Source: Caldithrix sp.
GTDB taxonomy: Bacteria > Zhuqueibacterota > Zhuqueibacteria > Thermofontimicrobiales > Sulfurfontimicrobiaceae
DNA length: 64,000 bases
NCBI GenBank assembly: GCA_020722815.1
Contig: DYKB01000015.1
Span: 1 to 64,000 of the forward strand
Direction of reading: 5' to 3'
Positions 18,730 to 27,714 of this stretch are shown in pieces (the first letter of the stretch is position 1; every line of letters begins with the position of its first letter). Made by a program: the position numbers and the translations under genes. The notes under the pieces are model-generated. The model was not told the DNA's origin and searched no databases. It worked only from the letters and a program-made list of their open reading frames with translations.

Positions 18730-20439
18730 ATGCCATTCAGATGGAATTTACGAGTTTTTTTGATTATTTTCTTATATTTCTGCTCTTTTTCACTAAGCGC
18801 CCAATTGAAGGTCATTGCAATTGATGAATCTTTTAAATTAAGAAAAAATGACAGCATTCCTGCAGCGGCAGTACTCGAAATCCAACCCCAACAGGGAATT
18901 CATTTTTCCGGTGCCAAAAACGAAATACTCGCTTTTCAGATAGTTCTCAAGGCCATCGAAGCGGATTTTGAAAATATCACTCTTTCTGCGACCGATTTGA
19001 AAAGCAAAGAGGGCGTAATCGAAAGTGAAAACATTAAATTTTTTAACGAAATTTATCTCGAAGTATCCGAACCCACCACGCAAATGTATGGCTCGCCATC
19101 CAGCCTGGGAGCCGGTTGGTATCCTGATCCGTTATTGCCTGTAAATATTGAAAATAGCTCTGTCCCGTCATCATTTACGATTCATGCCCAGGAATTTCAG
19201 ATTTTTTGGATTGATATTTATATTCCTTCTGAAACAGGCACCGGGAATTATCGTGGTGAAATAGCAATCTGTCAAGATAGAAAACAAATTCAAAAATTGC
19301 CATTAACAGTAACCGTATGGAATTTTGTGCTCTCAGACACGACTCATTTTAAGACTTTTTTTTATTTCGGGCCAGAACAACTTCGGACAGCACATCATGT
19401 TGCCAAGAATTCACCAGCCGCCCGTAATCTTATCTGGTCCTATATGCAAATGGCGCATGAACATCGGATCAATCTGGTAACCGATGTGGGAATTGAGGAT
19501 ACGTGGAATTATTTTGATACCGAGTGGGCGCCTTTTTTGGATGGAACTGCATTTGTCAGTGGCCCTGGAAAGGGTGTCGGTTGCCAACTCTGGCCGACTA
19601 ATATCAGTATCTGGGATGGACAGAATTATTTTCAACAAAAAGCACAAATAGTGATGGCGCATTTTCTGGAAAAAGGGTGGTTTGATAAGCCCTTTCTATA
19701 TGTTATTGATGAACCGGATGAAGGTGATTATCCAGATGTGCAAAAAGTTGGCGCCTGGCTCGACGATGCACCCTATCCAGGGAATTTACTACCGTTTATG
19801 TTGACGGAGCAATATGAAAAAAAATTGGTCGGAAGTGTGGACATCTGGAATTCACCGCGAATTACTCAAGCTGATATGAAATCACGTCAGGGCTCAAGTG
19901 ACCGCTTCTGGACCTATAATGGCGGTGAACCCGGCTCCGGTAGCCAATGTATTGATACTGATGGCTGGGCAATGCGTTCCTGGCCCTGGATTGCCTGGAA
20001 AGGACAACGGGAAGTCTGGCACTATTGGGATTGTTGCTACTTTACGGATCGTGTCAATCGCCGCGGAGAAACAAACGTCTGGAAAAATCCACTTACCTAT
20101 GATCAGCGCCCCAAAGGGGATGTCGATTACGGAAATGGCGATGGGACCCTGTTCTATCCCGGTCAACAGGTAGCGTATGGAATCAATTATTTCCCGGGAC
20201 CCGTCAGTTCTTTTCGCATGAAAGCCCTGCGACGGGGTATTCAGGATTATGAATATATCTGGATGGCCTCAAAAATCGCCCCGAAACAACAAATTGACAG
20301 CATCATTAACCAGGTTCTTCCCTACCCGGTCCTTGGAGATGCCCTGCCGGGTAAAACTTGCTATGTAAAAGCTTCCCGACCCTGGCGGGATGCCCGGCTC
20401 CAACTAGCAACGATCATTGTCCGAAACTCTCGAAAATAA
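18730..20439 (+). CDS. Secreted DUF4091-type (glycoside-hydrolase-like) protein
   Basis: Signal peptide; DEPDEGDYPDVQ, WAMRSWPWIAWKGQREVWHYWDCCYF, LRRGIQDYEYIWMASK. The annotated upstream start falls in the MITE, so the internal ATG is preferred. Confidence 0.82.
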   Translation: MPFRWNLRVFLIIFLYFCSFSLSAQLKVIAIDESFKLRKNDSIPAAAVLEIQPQQGIHFSGAKNEILAFQIVLKAIEADFENITLSATDLKSKEGVIESENIKFFNEIYLEVSEPTTQMYGSPSSLGAGWYPDPLLPVNIENSSVPSSFTIHAQEFQIFWIDIYIPSETGTGNYRGEIAICQDRKQIQKLPLTVTVWNFVLSDTTHFKTFFYFGPEQLRTAHHVAKNSPAARNLIWSYMQMAHEHRINLVTDVGIEDTWNYFDTEWAPFLDGTAFVSGPGKGVGCQLWPTNISIWDGQNYFQQKAQIVMAHFLEKGWFDKPFLYVIDEPDEGDYPDVQKVGAWLDDAPYPGNLLPFMLTEQYEKKLVGSVDIWNSPRITQADMKSRQGSSDRFWTYNGGEPGSGSQCIDTDGWAMRSWPWIAWKGQREVWHYWDCCYFTDRVNRRGETNVWKNPLTYDQRPKGDVDYGNGDGTLFYPGQQVAYGINYFPGPVSSFRMKALRRGIQDYEYIWMASKIAPKQQIDSIINQVLPYPVLGDALPGKTCYVKASRPWRDARLQLATIIVRNSRK

Positions 20440-20454
20440 ACTTTCCTGTTTTAT

Positions 20455-20570
20455 CAGTCATGTAACAACGCCAGTTGGCGGGTTCCGTGTTCACGGTTAT
20501 AAACTCCTTGATTATGAATTTTTAAATCCGGAACCGGAAAAATTTGAATCCTGAACCTGTGTCGTCACGA
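20455..20570. repeat. Intergenic inverted-repeat family G, copy 1
   Basis: ...GGCGGGTTCCGTGTTCACGGTT...AACCGG...CCTGAACCTGTGTCGTC; similar units at ~32240, ~38105, ~40645. Confidence 0.45.
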
Positions 20571-20712
20571 AATAGTGATAAAAATAATCCATTCCACCGT
20601 GACTACTTTCAATCTGCTTACCCGGGCAATTAATTCTACCGAAGTTCCTGATGACAAATGACCGCTATTCGATTCTAAACATGAAAAAAAATTTCACGCT
20701 GCTAAAAAAAGC

Positions 20713-20741
20713 TTGACAAAAAGGCAGAATATGTTTATAAT
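20713..20741 (+). promoter_or_regulatory. Sigma70-type promoter, perfect consensus
   Basis: TTGACA (20713-20718), 17-nt spacer, TATAAT (20736-20741). Confidence 0.7.
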
Positions 20742-20858
20742 CATATCTGGTAAAAATTAATTTAAATATCCTAAAATCGGTTAAAAAATTTAAATAAATA
20801 CCCTTATTTCTGGGGCTTTAATTAATGAAATCGATTAGAATAAATCGGAGGAGTGTTT

Positions 20859-21041
20859 ATGCGTCTTTCTGCACCAAAATTTATGACTTGGCTTGTAGCC
20901 GTTATTTTAGGGATACTAGGAATCTTTTCGAAATGGATTCCATTAACATTTTTAACATCCTACGTCCCTAATTATGCTTATTGGTTTTTAGTAGCTGGTT
21001 TTGTAATATTGGCTTTGGGTAACTTACTTAAAAAATTTTAA
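20859..21041 (+). CDS. Small two-TM membrane protein
   Basis: MRLSAPKFMTWLVAVILGILGIFSKWIPLTFLTSYVPNYAYWFLVAGFVILALGNLLKKF; RBS cggaggag upstream. Confidence 0.6.
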   Translation: MRLSAPKFMTWLVAVILGILGIFSKWIPLTFLTSYVPNYAYWFLVAGFVILALGNLLKKF

Positions 21042-21387
21042 TTGAAAAGTGGGTGGTGGGATTTGCCGGTCAAAATGGGGTGAGAGGTCAAATAAATCAG
21101 GCCCAGTGGCAAATCCCACTGTTTTATAAACTCCTGAAAGATGGTGATTTGACGAAATTTCTTTAAAAAACCTGGTTATTTCACCATAAGCCGAATCGGG
21201 ATTTTCTGATAACACCTGAATTGTGCTTTAAAATTCATTGAATAATTTAAAAATAAACGGCTGTTAATATCTTTTAAAATTTTGAAAAACTTAATACAAT
21301 TTTAATATAAATCTGGTACTATTTTTGATCTATATCTATTCATAGATTTAATTTTAAAAAATCATTTTTAATTCAAAGGAGAAAGAT

Positions 21388-21801
21388 ATGCCGACGTATA
21401 AAATTAGCGATATTGAAGGCATTGGCTCAGTATACGCTGAAAAATTAAAAGCCGTTAAAGTAGCTACCGTAAGTGCGTTACTAAAACGCGGCTGTACCCA
21501 AAAAGGCCGCCAGGAGCTATCTGAAATTACTGGAATCGATGAAACCCTGATTCTGAAATGGGTGAACATGGCTGATTTATATCGGGTAAATGGCGTTGGA
21601 AGTGAATATTCTGAATTGCTGGAAAAAGCCGGCGTGGATACGGTAAAAGAACTCCGAAATCGGAATGCCGAAAATTTATTTAAAAAAATGGAAGAAGTCA
21701 ACGCCGAAGGTCGGGGCAAAGTTCGCAAACTTCCGGCCCCAAAGCAAGTTGCAGCCTGGATTGAAGCCGCCAAACAGCTGGAACCGCTGGTCACTTACTA
21801 A
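21388..21801 (+). CDS. DUF4332 (helix-hairpin-helix) domain protein
   Basis: ISDIEGIGSVYAEKLKAVKVATVSALLKRG ... RVNGVGSEYSELLEKAGVDTVKELRNRN. Confidence 0.88.
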   Translation: MPTYKISDIEGIGSVYAEKLKAVKVATVSALLKRGCTQKGRQELSEITGIDETLILKWVNMADLYRVNGVGSEYSELLEKAGVDTVKELRNRNAENLFKKMEEVNAEGRGKVRKLPAPKQVAAWIEAAKQLEPLVTY

Positions 21802-21804
21802 ATA

Positions 21805-21943
21805 GTGTCTGTCCGCAAACGCCGCCGGTACTGTCATTGCGAGGAGCGTTTTGTGCGACGAAGCAATCTCCGCTGTTATTCAAGGGGATTGCTTCGGCAA
21901 AAAGCGCCTCGCCATGACAGGTTATTCAATTTTCGGACGAACT
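21805..21943. mobile_element. MITE-like element family E, copy 4
   Basis: GTGTCTGTCCG...CGGACGAACT; perfect 7-bp TSD CTAAATA (21798-21804, 21944-21950), inserted at the DUF4332 stop codon. Confidence 0.9.
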
Positions 21944-22011
21944 CTAAATATGATAATTTTAATAAACCAAAATTTATAATACCTGTTAATTTAAAATGAG
22001 GAGAATTGTTA

Positions 22012-22452
22012 ATGGGTTTAATCGATTTTTTGAAAGATGTGGGTGCCAATGTTTTTGGTGCCGGAAAAGATGAAGCCAAAGAAGTGGAAAAATTATTAAA
22101 AACGGATCTGGGAGATAAAATTAAAAATCTGCAAGTCACTTTTAAAGATGGTGTTATCACGCTCGCGGGTGAATGTGATTCGCATGCAACCAAAGAAAAA
22201 GCCGTCCTGTTGGCTGGAAATATCAAAGGCGTGGCAAAGGTAGAGGATGGTGGCCTGAAAGCGCCGGCGCCGGTTGAAGAAACGGAATATTATACCGTCG
22301 TAAAAGGTGATTCCCTTTCCAAAATTGCAAAAAAATATTATGCCAATGCCAATAAATGGCCCACCCTGTTTGAAGCCAATAAAGAGGTCATCAAAAATCC
22401 TGATTTAATTTATCCCGGACAGAAATTACGTATTCCAAAATTAAATAAATAG
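22012..22452 (+). CDS. BON + LysM domain protein (Kbp/YgaU-like)
   Basis: BON-like LQVTFKDGVITLAGECDSHATKEKAVLLAGNIKGVAKVED; LysM YYTVVKGDSLSKIAKKYYANANKWPTLFEANKEVIKNPDLIYPGQKLRIP. Confidence 0.93.
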   Translation: MGLIDFLKDVGANVFGAGKDEAKEVEKLLKTDLGDKIKNLQVTFKDGVITLAGECDSHATKEKAVLLAGNIKGVAKVEDGGLKAPAPVEETEYYTVVKGDSLSKIAKKYYANANKWPTLFEANKEVIKNPDLIYPGQKLRIPKLNK

Positions 22453-22521
22453 ATTTTAACAGTTAACGTTTAAATCAAAGGGGTAAGAAATTATCTTCTC
22501 CCTTTTTAATTGGAGGTTAAA

Positions 22522-23109
22522 ATGCCAGGTTTTCTCGATGAATTTATGAAAAGTTATGGACCAGAGGTTACGAAACAGCTTTCCGGCCAACTGGGGATTA
22601 ACAAGAATGTCGCTCAACAAATTATTCCCCAGGTAGTTCCCATGATTTTAGGGGGATTAAAACGGCAAATGGAACAACAAGGTGGGGCCCCGCGAGTCGA
22701 TCATATTTTGAATAAATATGGCAATGACAGTGTGTTGGATAATATTGCCGGGCTATTTTCTCAAAAAGCAAAAGAGGAAAATCCAGATCCGAAATTGGGT
22801 GGTTTACTGGGAGAATCCGGTGTCCAGGCCACTGAATTGTTATCCAATAAATTTGGTCTCAATCTGAGTACCGCCATGAAAATCATTCCCATGTTATCAC
22901 CCTTGATTTTAGGCGCACTCACCAAAAAACGGGACGCCGGTGGTGCCGGTTCCAGTGGTATCGCGGCACTATTGGATCAAGATGGCGATGGCAGTATTCT
23001 GGATGATGTTGCCGGAATGTTATTTCAGGGAATTACCGGATCAGGTTCAAAAGCTGGTGGTGGCCTATTAGGTGGATTATTAGGTGGTCTTCTCGGCAAA
23101 AAGAAATAG
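22522..23109 (+). CDS. DUF937 domain protein
   Basis: MPGFLDEFMKSYGPEVTKQLSGQLGI..., repeated LSNKFGLNLSTAMKIIPMLSPLILGAL; Gly-rich C-term; DQDGDGSILDDVAGML. Confidence 0.88.
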   Translation: MPGFLDEFMKSYGPEVTKQLSGQLGINKNVAQQIIPQVVPMILGGLKRQMEQQGGAPRVDHILNKYGNDSVLDNIAGLFSQKAKEENPDPKLGGLLGESGVQATELLSNKFGLNLSTAMKIIPMLSPLILGALTKKRDAGGAGSSGIAALLDQDGDGSILDDVAGMLFQGITGSGSKAGGGLLGGLLGGLLGKKK

Positions 23110-23226
23110 TTCAATAATTTCATAGCTTTTTCAGATTGTTTAACATTTGGCCAATAGCCTGTCATTAAATTCGTCAGGAAAGTTAAAAACAAATGACGTA
23201 ACAATGGTTAACTTCATTCTTCAAAT

Positions 23227-23266
23227 AAAAATCCCACGCAGGGTGATTCAGCGTGGGATTTTTTTG
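23227..23266 (+). terminator. Rho-independent terminator
   Basis: aaaATCCCACGCagggtgattcaGCGTGGGATttttttgg. Confidence 0.85.
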
Positions 23267-23282
23267 GTGTAAAACGAAAAAA

Positions 23283-23592
23283 TTAAGCCAAATTTTTACG
23301 AACATGCTTAATATCATCGAAAACGGCTACCAGACAGGGGATGAAAAATAAAGTGAGTAAGGTCGAAATCAATAAACCATACACGATGAACTTTGCCAAC
23401 AAGGTCATCGGTCATAACCGAACACTGTTGATTCTTCAATCGGTAACATGGGGTACAGGCCGTACAACCACGCAGGATTTTCCCCCAGTCAATTTCAATA
23501 TTGGCCTTTTTCAATTCAGCAAATACATGTTTGATTAAAATAGCCGTGTTACCATCGTGACGGGCGCTTCCATTAAAGGTGATAACTTTCAA
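23283..23592 (-). pseudogene. Deletion-fusion: N-terminus of NADPH-dependent FMN reductase joined to C-terminal tail of an RND transporter
   Basis: MKVITFNGSARHDGNTAILIKHVF...RGCTACTPCYRLKNQQCSVMTDD followed, in a shifted frame, by LAKFIVYGLLISTLLTLFFIPCLVAVFDDIKHVRKNLA*. Confidence 0.7.
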
Positions 23593-24449
23593 TCAAAAAC
23601 TCCTTTGAGCCGGGAAAGTAGTAATGATCCATAGGCGATAATATTGATGAGCGGAATCAACATTACCAGTGACACTGCTAATAGCGGTGCCGGTTCAATC
23701 GTGCCATTTTCATCCAACACCGGCGCACCAGGCAAATTATCCAGTAATATCCCCTTTTGTGGTTTACTCGGATCGTAAAGCAAGGTCTCCTGTACCTCAT
23801 CTTCAAGCGCTGGATTATCCACTGCTTTTTCTTTTAGCCGATGCGTCTGTCCCAAATCATCCTTAAATTCAAACTGATATTCATACATAAGTTGATTATT
23901 AACCCGAATATGGGTGGGTTTCTTGGCAACGAGTTTCCCCCGTGTTAATATGCCCTTTTTTAATAACTGGATTGATTTTAATCCTTTTCTCATGCCAATG
24001 AACATCATTCCCAGTCCCACTGCCGGAAAAATTAGCACCACTAGAACAATTGGGGGAAATTGAGCCCGGCGCATTCCAACAATCCGGGCTAAATGAGGCT
24101 TGCCCGCCGGATACTCAATCTTAACTATGGCACTATCTTTGAGTGTATCCGTTGAATAGGAAATGGATTGGAAAGGCTCCCCATTCGGTGCGCGATACCG
24201 AAAATAAAAAGCATTGACAGGGGCATTCTTCGAAGAAACATTTGTTGGTTCGACATGGATGAGAAATGCATCCTGCTGTTCCAATTTGCCGGTAAAATAA
24301 ATGGACGACACATCCGATTGAAGACCAAAAATCAGGACGAAAATCATTCCCAAACCCCAAAAGGCCCATCCGAATTGGTTAAAAAATCCGCCAAAAAAGA
24401 GACGGAGTTGGACACTTATCGGGACTTCACGCTGGTTTTGATAGTTCAT
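23589..24449 (-). CDS. DUF3592-like membrane protein
   Basis: N-terminal TM; VVLIFPAVGLGMMFIGMRKG TM; KKPTHIRVNNQLMYEYQFEFKDDLGQTHRLKEKAVDNPAL...LYDPSKPQKGILLDNLPG. Confidence 0.75.
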   Translation of the reverse strand: MNYQNQREVPISVQLRLFFGGFFNQFGWAFWGLGMIFVLIFGLQSDVSSIYFTGKLEQQDAFLIHVEPTNVSSKNAPVNAFYFRYRAPNGEPFQSISYSTDTLKDSAIVKIEYPAGKPHLARIVGMRRAQFPPIVLVVLIFPAVGLGMMFIGMRKGLKSIQLLKKGILTRGKLVAKKPTHIRVNNQLMYEYQFEFKDDLGQTHRLKEKAVDNPALEDEVQETLLYDPSKPQKGILLDNLPGAPVLDENGTIEPAPLLAVSLVMLIPLINIIAYGSLLLSRLKGVFD

Positions 24450-24532
24450 AACGACTCCATTTTTTGAATGTTGAATTATGAATGAACCCGGTCGGCTTTT
24501 GTTATTCTGAATTCATGAGCTCACGCTAAATA

Positions 24533-24688
24533 GAGTCGGTCCGAAAATACCACGACCTGTCATTGCGAGGCGTTTCTTGCCGAAGCCTGTTTTATAGGCT
24601 CGCAATCCCGTCGTTAAACAGTGGAGATTGCTTCGTCGCACGAAACGCTCCTCGCAATGACAGTACCGGATGCATTTGCGGACAAACA
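24533..24688. mobile_element. MITE-like element family E, copy 5 (156-bp variant, inverted core)
   Basis: GAGTCGGTCCG...CGGACAAACA; flanks CTAAATA / CGAAATA (6/7). Confidence 0.82.
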
Positions 24689-24922
24689 CGAAATAAATAG
24701 CGATCGGTCATTCTCAGCAGAACGAAGAATCTCGTAACTTTTGGAAAATATTTATTTTTCACTCAATTCAGAACAACCCAAATGACCTTTTAGCGTGGAC
24801 CCATTTATCCTGAAAAATTCATCGCCCCAAAAACACCAGGCAAACAAACCGTTACCGATTATCATCTATTTTATTTTGATTTTGTTTCATTTTTTAAACC
24901 TGGAAGAAATCTAACAATTTTC

Positions 24923-25023
24923 GTATCCTCTTAATAATCAAGCGGAATTAGGCTTCGATAGGGTATCTATCGTGCCCTGAGCCTGTCGAAGGGTACCCTC
25001 TTCCCTTTTTTTTGAGAGGATAC
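24923..25023. mobile_element. MITE-like element family B, copy 3
   Basis: GTATCCTCTTAATAA...TTTTTTTTGAGAGGATAC; flanks CAATTTTC / CAAATTTC (7/8). Confidence 0.75.
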
Positions 25024-25175
25024 CAAATTTCATTGCCAGATAAGTGCGGCAACTAATTTAAAATGGTCGCCTTAAAAATCGTATTAGAAATTTTTATTCT
25101 TCTTCGCACCTTCGTGTCTGCGCGGCTATAAATTTTTCCGGTTAAGGATAGAGCCGGTGAAAGCGAATAATAATT

Positions 25176-27611
25176 TTATTTTTGCCAGAAAGATTCAATC
25201 TCCCGCGTATAGTCACTGAAAATTAATTCAGATGGAGAGACACGATACCAGTCGTTGGGAAAAATGGAATTATAATAGCTGGTCGCAAAGCGTTGATCAA
25301 TGAGAATTATTAGCCCTCGATCTTTGGGTGTTCGGATGACACGCCCAGCAGACTGGATAACACGATTCATGCCGGGATATAAATAAGCATATTCAAAACC
25401 CTTTGTATAGTGCTCCTGATAATACTTTTTCATCAATTCCTGCTCAAAAGAAAATTGTGGCAAACCAGGCCCAATAATAAAAGCACCAATTAACATCTCG
25501 CCGGGATAATCCACACCTTCCGCAAATATTCCGCCCTGAACGGCCAGGATTAAGTTATTTAGCTCCGGCTGACAAAGTTGCTCAAGAATTTGGGCCCGGC
25601 TTTTTTCATCCATGGAACGCGTTTGACGAATTATCTGAAAATCCCGGCGATAAATCTGTTCGGCAACCATTTCCATAAATTGAAAACTGGGGAAAAATGC
25701 AAAATAATTACCTGGCCTGATGCTGATCACTTCCTGAATTACCTCGGCAATGGGTGTGACAGCCCGGACGCGATCCTGATAACGAGTGGAAATAGTCGGA
25801 ATGACAATAATTTTACGATTTTCTGGCGGAAAAGGCGATGGATAGCTTTCCAGGATGGTTTTTTCATTGAAACCTGAAACATCCCGATAAAATTCCAAAG
25901 GCTCAAGCGTTGCCGACATTCCAATCGTCGCATAAAAACCTCGTATTCGTTGATTCAATTGATGCGAAGGATCGTGACACAAAATTTTCAGTCCATGATT
26001 TTCAGTGCTGCGATCATAAATCACACAAAACTCATCGCCACCGAGCGAAAGTACCGACGCAAATTTCATCAACTTATAATAAAAAGCATCAAAAGGATCA
26101 TCCGGATCCAGTATCCCATTTAATTTTTTATAAATATAATAATCGAGCATGGCACCGCTCAAGGCGTCCTGAAATTGTGAAAACGGCTTTGAATCGAGTT
26201 CGATGATAATTTTTTTCTCTTGCGCGCTTTCGAGGTTTGTTTGCACAGACAATTTTCGAAAAATAAAATCAATTTCACGAAAAATCCTTGCCAGGAAATT
26301 GAAAATAGGCGCTTTTTGCTTCTGACATCGAAAAAGCAGGTGCTGGATATCGTCCCACCAGATGGCCGGGCTATAATAATCGCGTCCCCGTGTATACAGG
26401 TTATGCGCTTCATCGATAATCAGAATAAAATGATCATATTTTGTTTCAAAAAAGAAACGTTTTAAATAAACACCCGGATCAAATACATAATTATAATCAC
26501 CAATTATCACATCCACCAAAAGCGACAAATCGAGGGTCAATTCAAAGGGGCAGACCTGATTTTCAATGGCTATTTGTTGAATAAGAGCCGGGGATATTGA
26601 ACCATTTTTCAACAGTTTTGTTAATAATTCGCCCTGCTGGACTTTTTCATCATAACGATTCAGGAAAGGGCAAAAATCAGGATGACAGAAATAGACATCG
26701 TTAATACACACTTTTTCACGTGCCTGAATGGTCACCTTTCGTAACGACACGTTCTCCTGCTGATTCATAATTGCCAGCGTTTCCTGGACAATTTTCTGTT
26801 GGGTGGTTTTTGAAGTGATATAAAAAAGGCGTAAGCCATTTTTTAAAGCGGCCTTCAGGGTTGTGTATAATACAGCAACAGTTTTTCCAATGCCGGCCGG
26901 TGCGGAAATCAACATATCGCATCGGGAATCCAGGGCATGGGCAACATCTGCCATAAGCTGATCTTGATGAAGACGAATTTCCGGATAGGGAAATTGAAAA
27001 TATTTTTCTGTCATCTGGCGTTGCGCATTCCATTCAGCCTGCATCCGGAGCTGTTTCAGGATAGCCTCAAAGCGGTATTCAATGAAAGATTGGGTTTCCT
27101 GAAAATTACAATCGATTTTGAACCGCCGCTGATTTTGATCGATGAGGTTGATGAAGATCAGATAGCCTTCAAGAGTTGGATTTCCCATTTTTTCGAGAAT
27201 GAAACAATAAATTTGCAATTGCTTCAGATAATTGGGATAATCGATGGGCTGAAGCAGGCTGAATCGCGCTTCCGGCAGAATCACCGATTTTATTTCTTCC
27301 ACAATGGTAGTGGAGAATGTTTGATAAAATCCATCAATTCGCCCTTGAATGATAAATGTATAATTTTGATATCGATAACGAAAGTCAATCGGAAATTCTT
27401 TGCGGTAGGATTCAATTTTTTGAGATTGTTGGGATTGGTAGATTTCATGGACTTTACGGCCAGCAGTCAATCTTGCTACGGCGGCGGCCATTCCACCGGA
27501 GCGGATTGTGGTTTCGCTGGCGAGCTCGGCAACGCCAATGGTAATTTCTTTTGTTTCCTGATTAATCTGGAAGGGCATGGAAATTTTTCCCGTGTTTATC
27601 GCTATTCGCAT
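25176..27611 (-). CDS. DinG/XPD-like ATP-dependent helicase with N-terminal PD-(D/E)XK-like domain
   Basis: ISAPAGIGKTVAVLYTTLKAAL (Walker A), IIDEAHNLYTRG (DEAH), MSATLEP, QSAGRVIRTPKDRGLIILIDQRF; N-term IIQGRIDGFYQ...TIVEEIKS. Confidence 0.9.
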   Translation of the reverse strand: MRIAINTGKISMPFQINQETKEITIGVAELASETTIRSGGMAAAVARLTAGRKVHEIYQSQQSQKIESYRKEFPIDFRYRYQNYTFIIQGRIDGFYQTFSTTIVEEIKSVILPEARFSLLQPIDYPNYLKQLQIYCFILEKMGNPTLEGYLIFINLIDQNQRRFKIDCNFQETQSFIEYRFEAILKQLRMQAEWNAQRQMTEKYFQFPYPEIRLHQDQLMADVAHALDSRCDMLISAPAGIGKTVAVLYTTLKAALKNGLRLFYITSKTTQQKIVQETLAIMNQQENVSLRKVTIQAREKVCINDVYFCHPDFCPFLNRYDEKVQQGELLTKLLKNGSISPALIQQIAIENQVCPFELTLDLSLLVDVIIGDYNYVFDPGVYLKRFFFETKYDHFILIIDEAHNLYTRGRDYYSPAIWWDDIQHLLFRCQKQKAPIFNFLARIFREIDFIFRKLSVQTNLESAQEKKIIIELDSKPFSQFQDALSGAMLDYYIYKKLNGILDPDDPFDAFYYKLMKFASVLSLGGDEFCVIYDRSTENHGLKILCHDPSHQLNQRIRGFYATIGMSATLEPLEFYRDVSGFNEKTILESYPSPFPPENRKIIVIPTISTRYQDRVRAVTPIAEVIQEVISIRPGNYFAFFPSFQFMEMVAEQIYRRDFQIIRQTRSMDEKSRAQILEQLCQPELNNLILAVQGGIFAEGVDYPGEMLIGAFIIGPGLPQFSFEQELMKKYYQEHYTKGFEYAYLYPGMNRVIQSAGRVIRTPKDRGLIILIDQRFATSYYNSIFPNDWYRVSPSELIFSDYTREIESFWQK

Positions 27612-27714
27612 CCATGAAATTTATAATCCCAGATTTTGCCGATTTCACAGATTAATGATTTTCAATCTGAGAAACCTGTGTAATCTGCGGTGATCCGTCT
27701 TCTCTATTCAGATT

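Noticed and set aside
18432-18857. ORF on minus strand across 18432-18857
   Set aside because: Composed mostly of the family E element and the edges of ComEC and DUF4091 genes.
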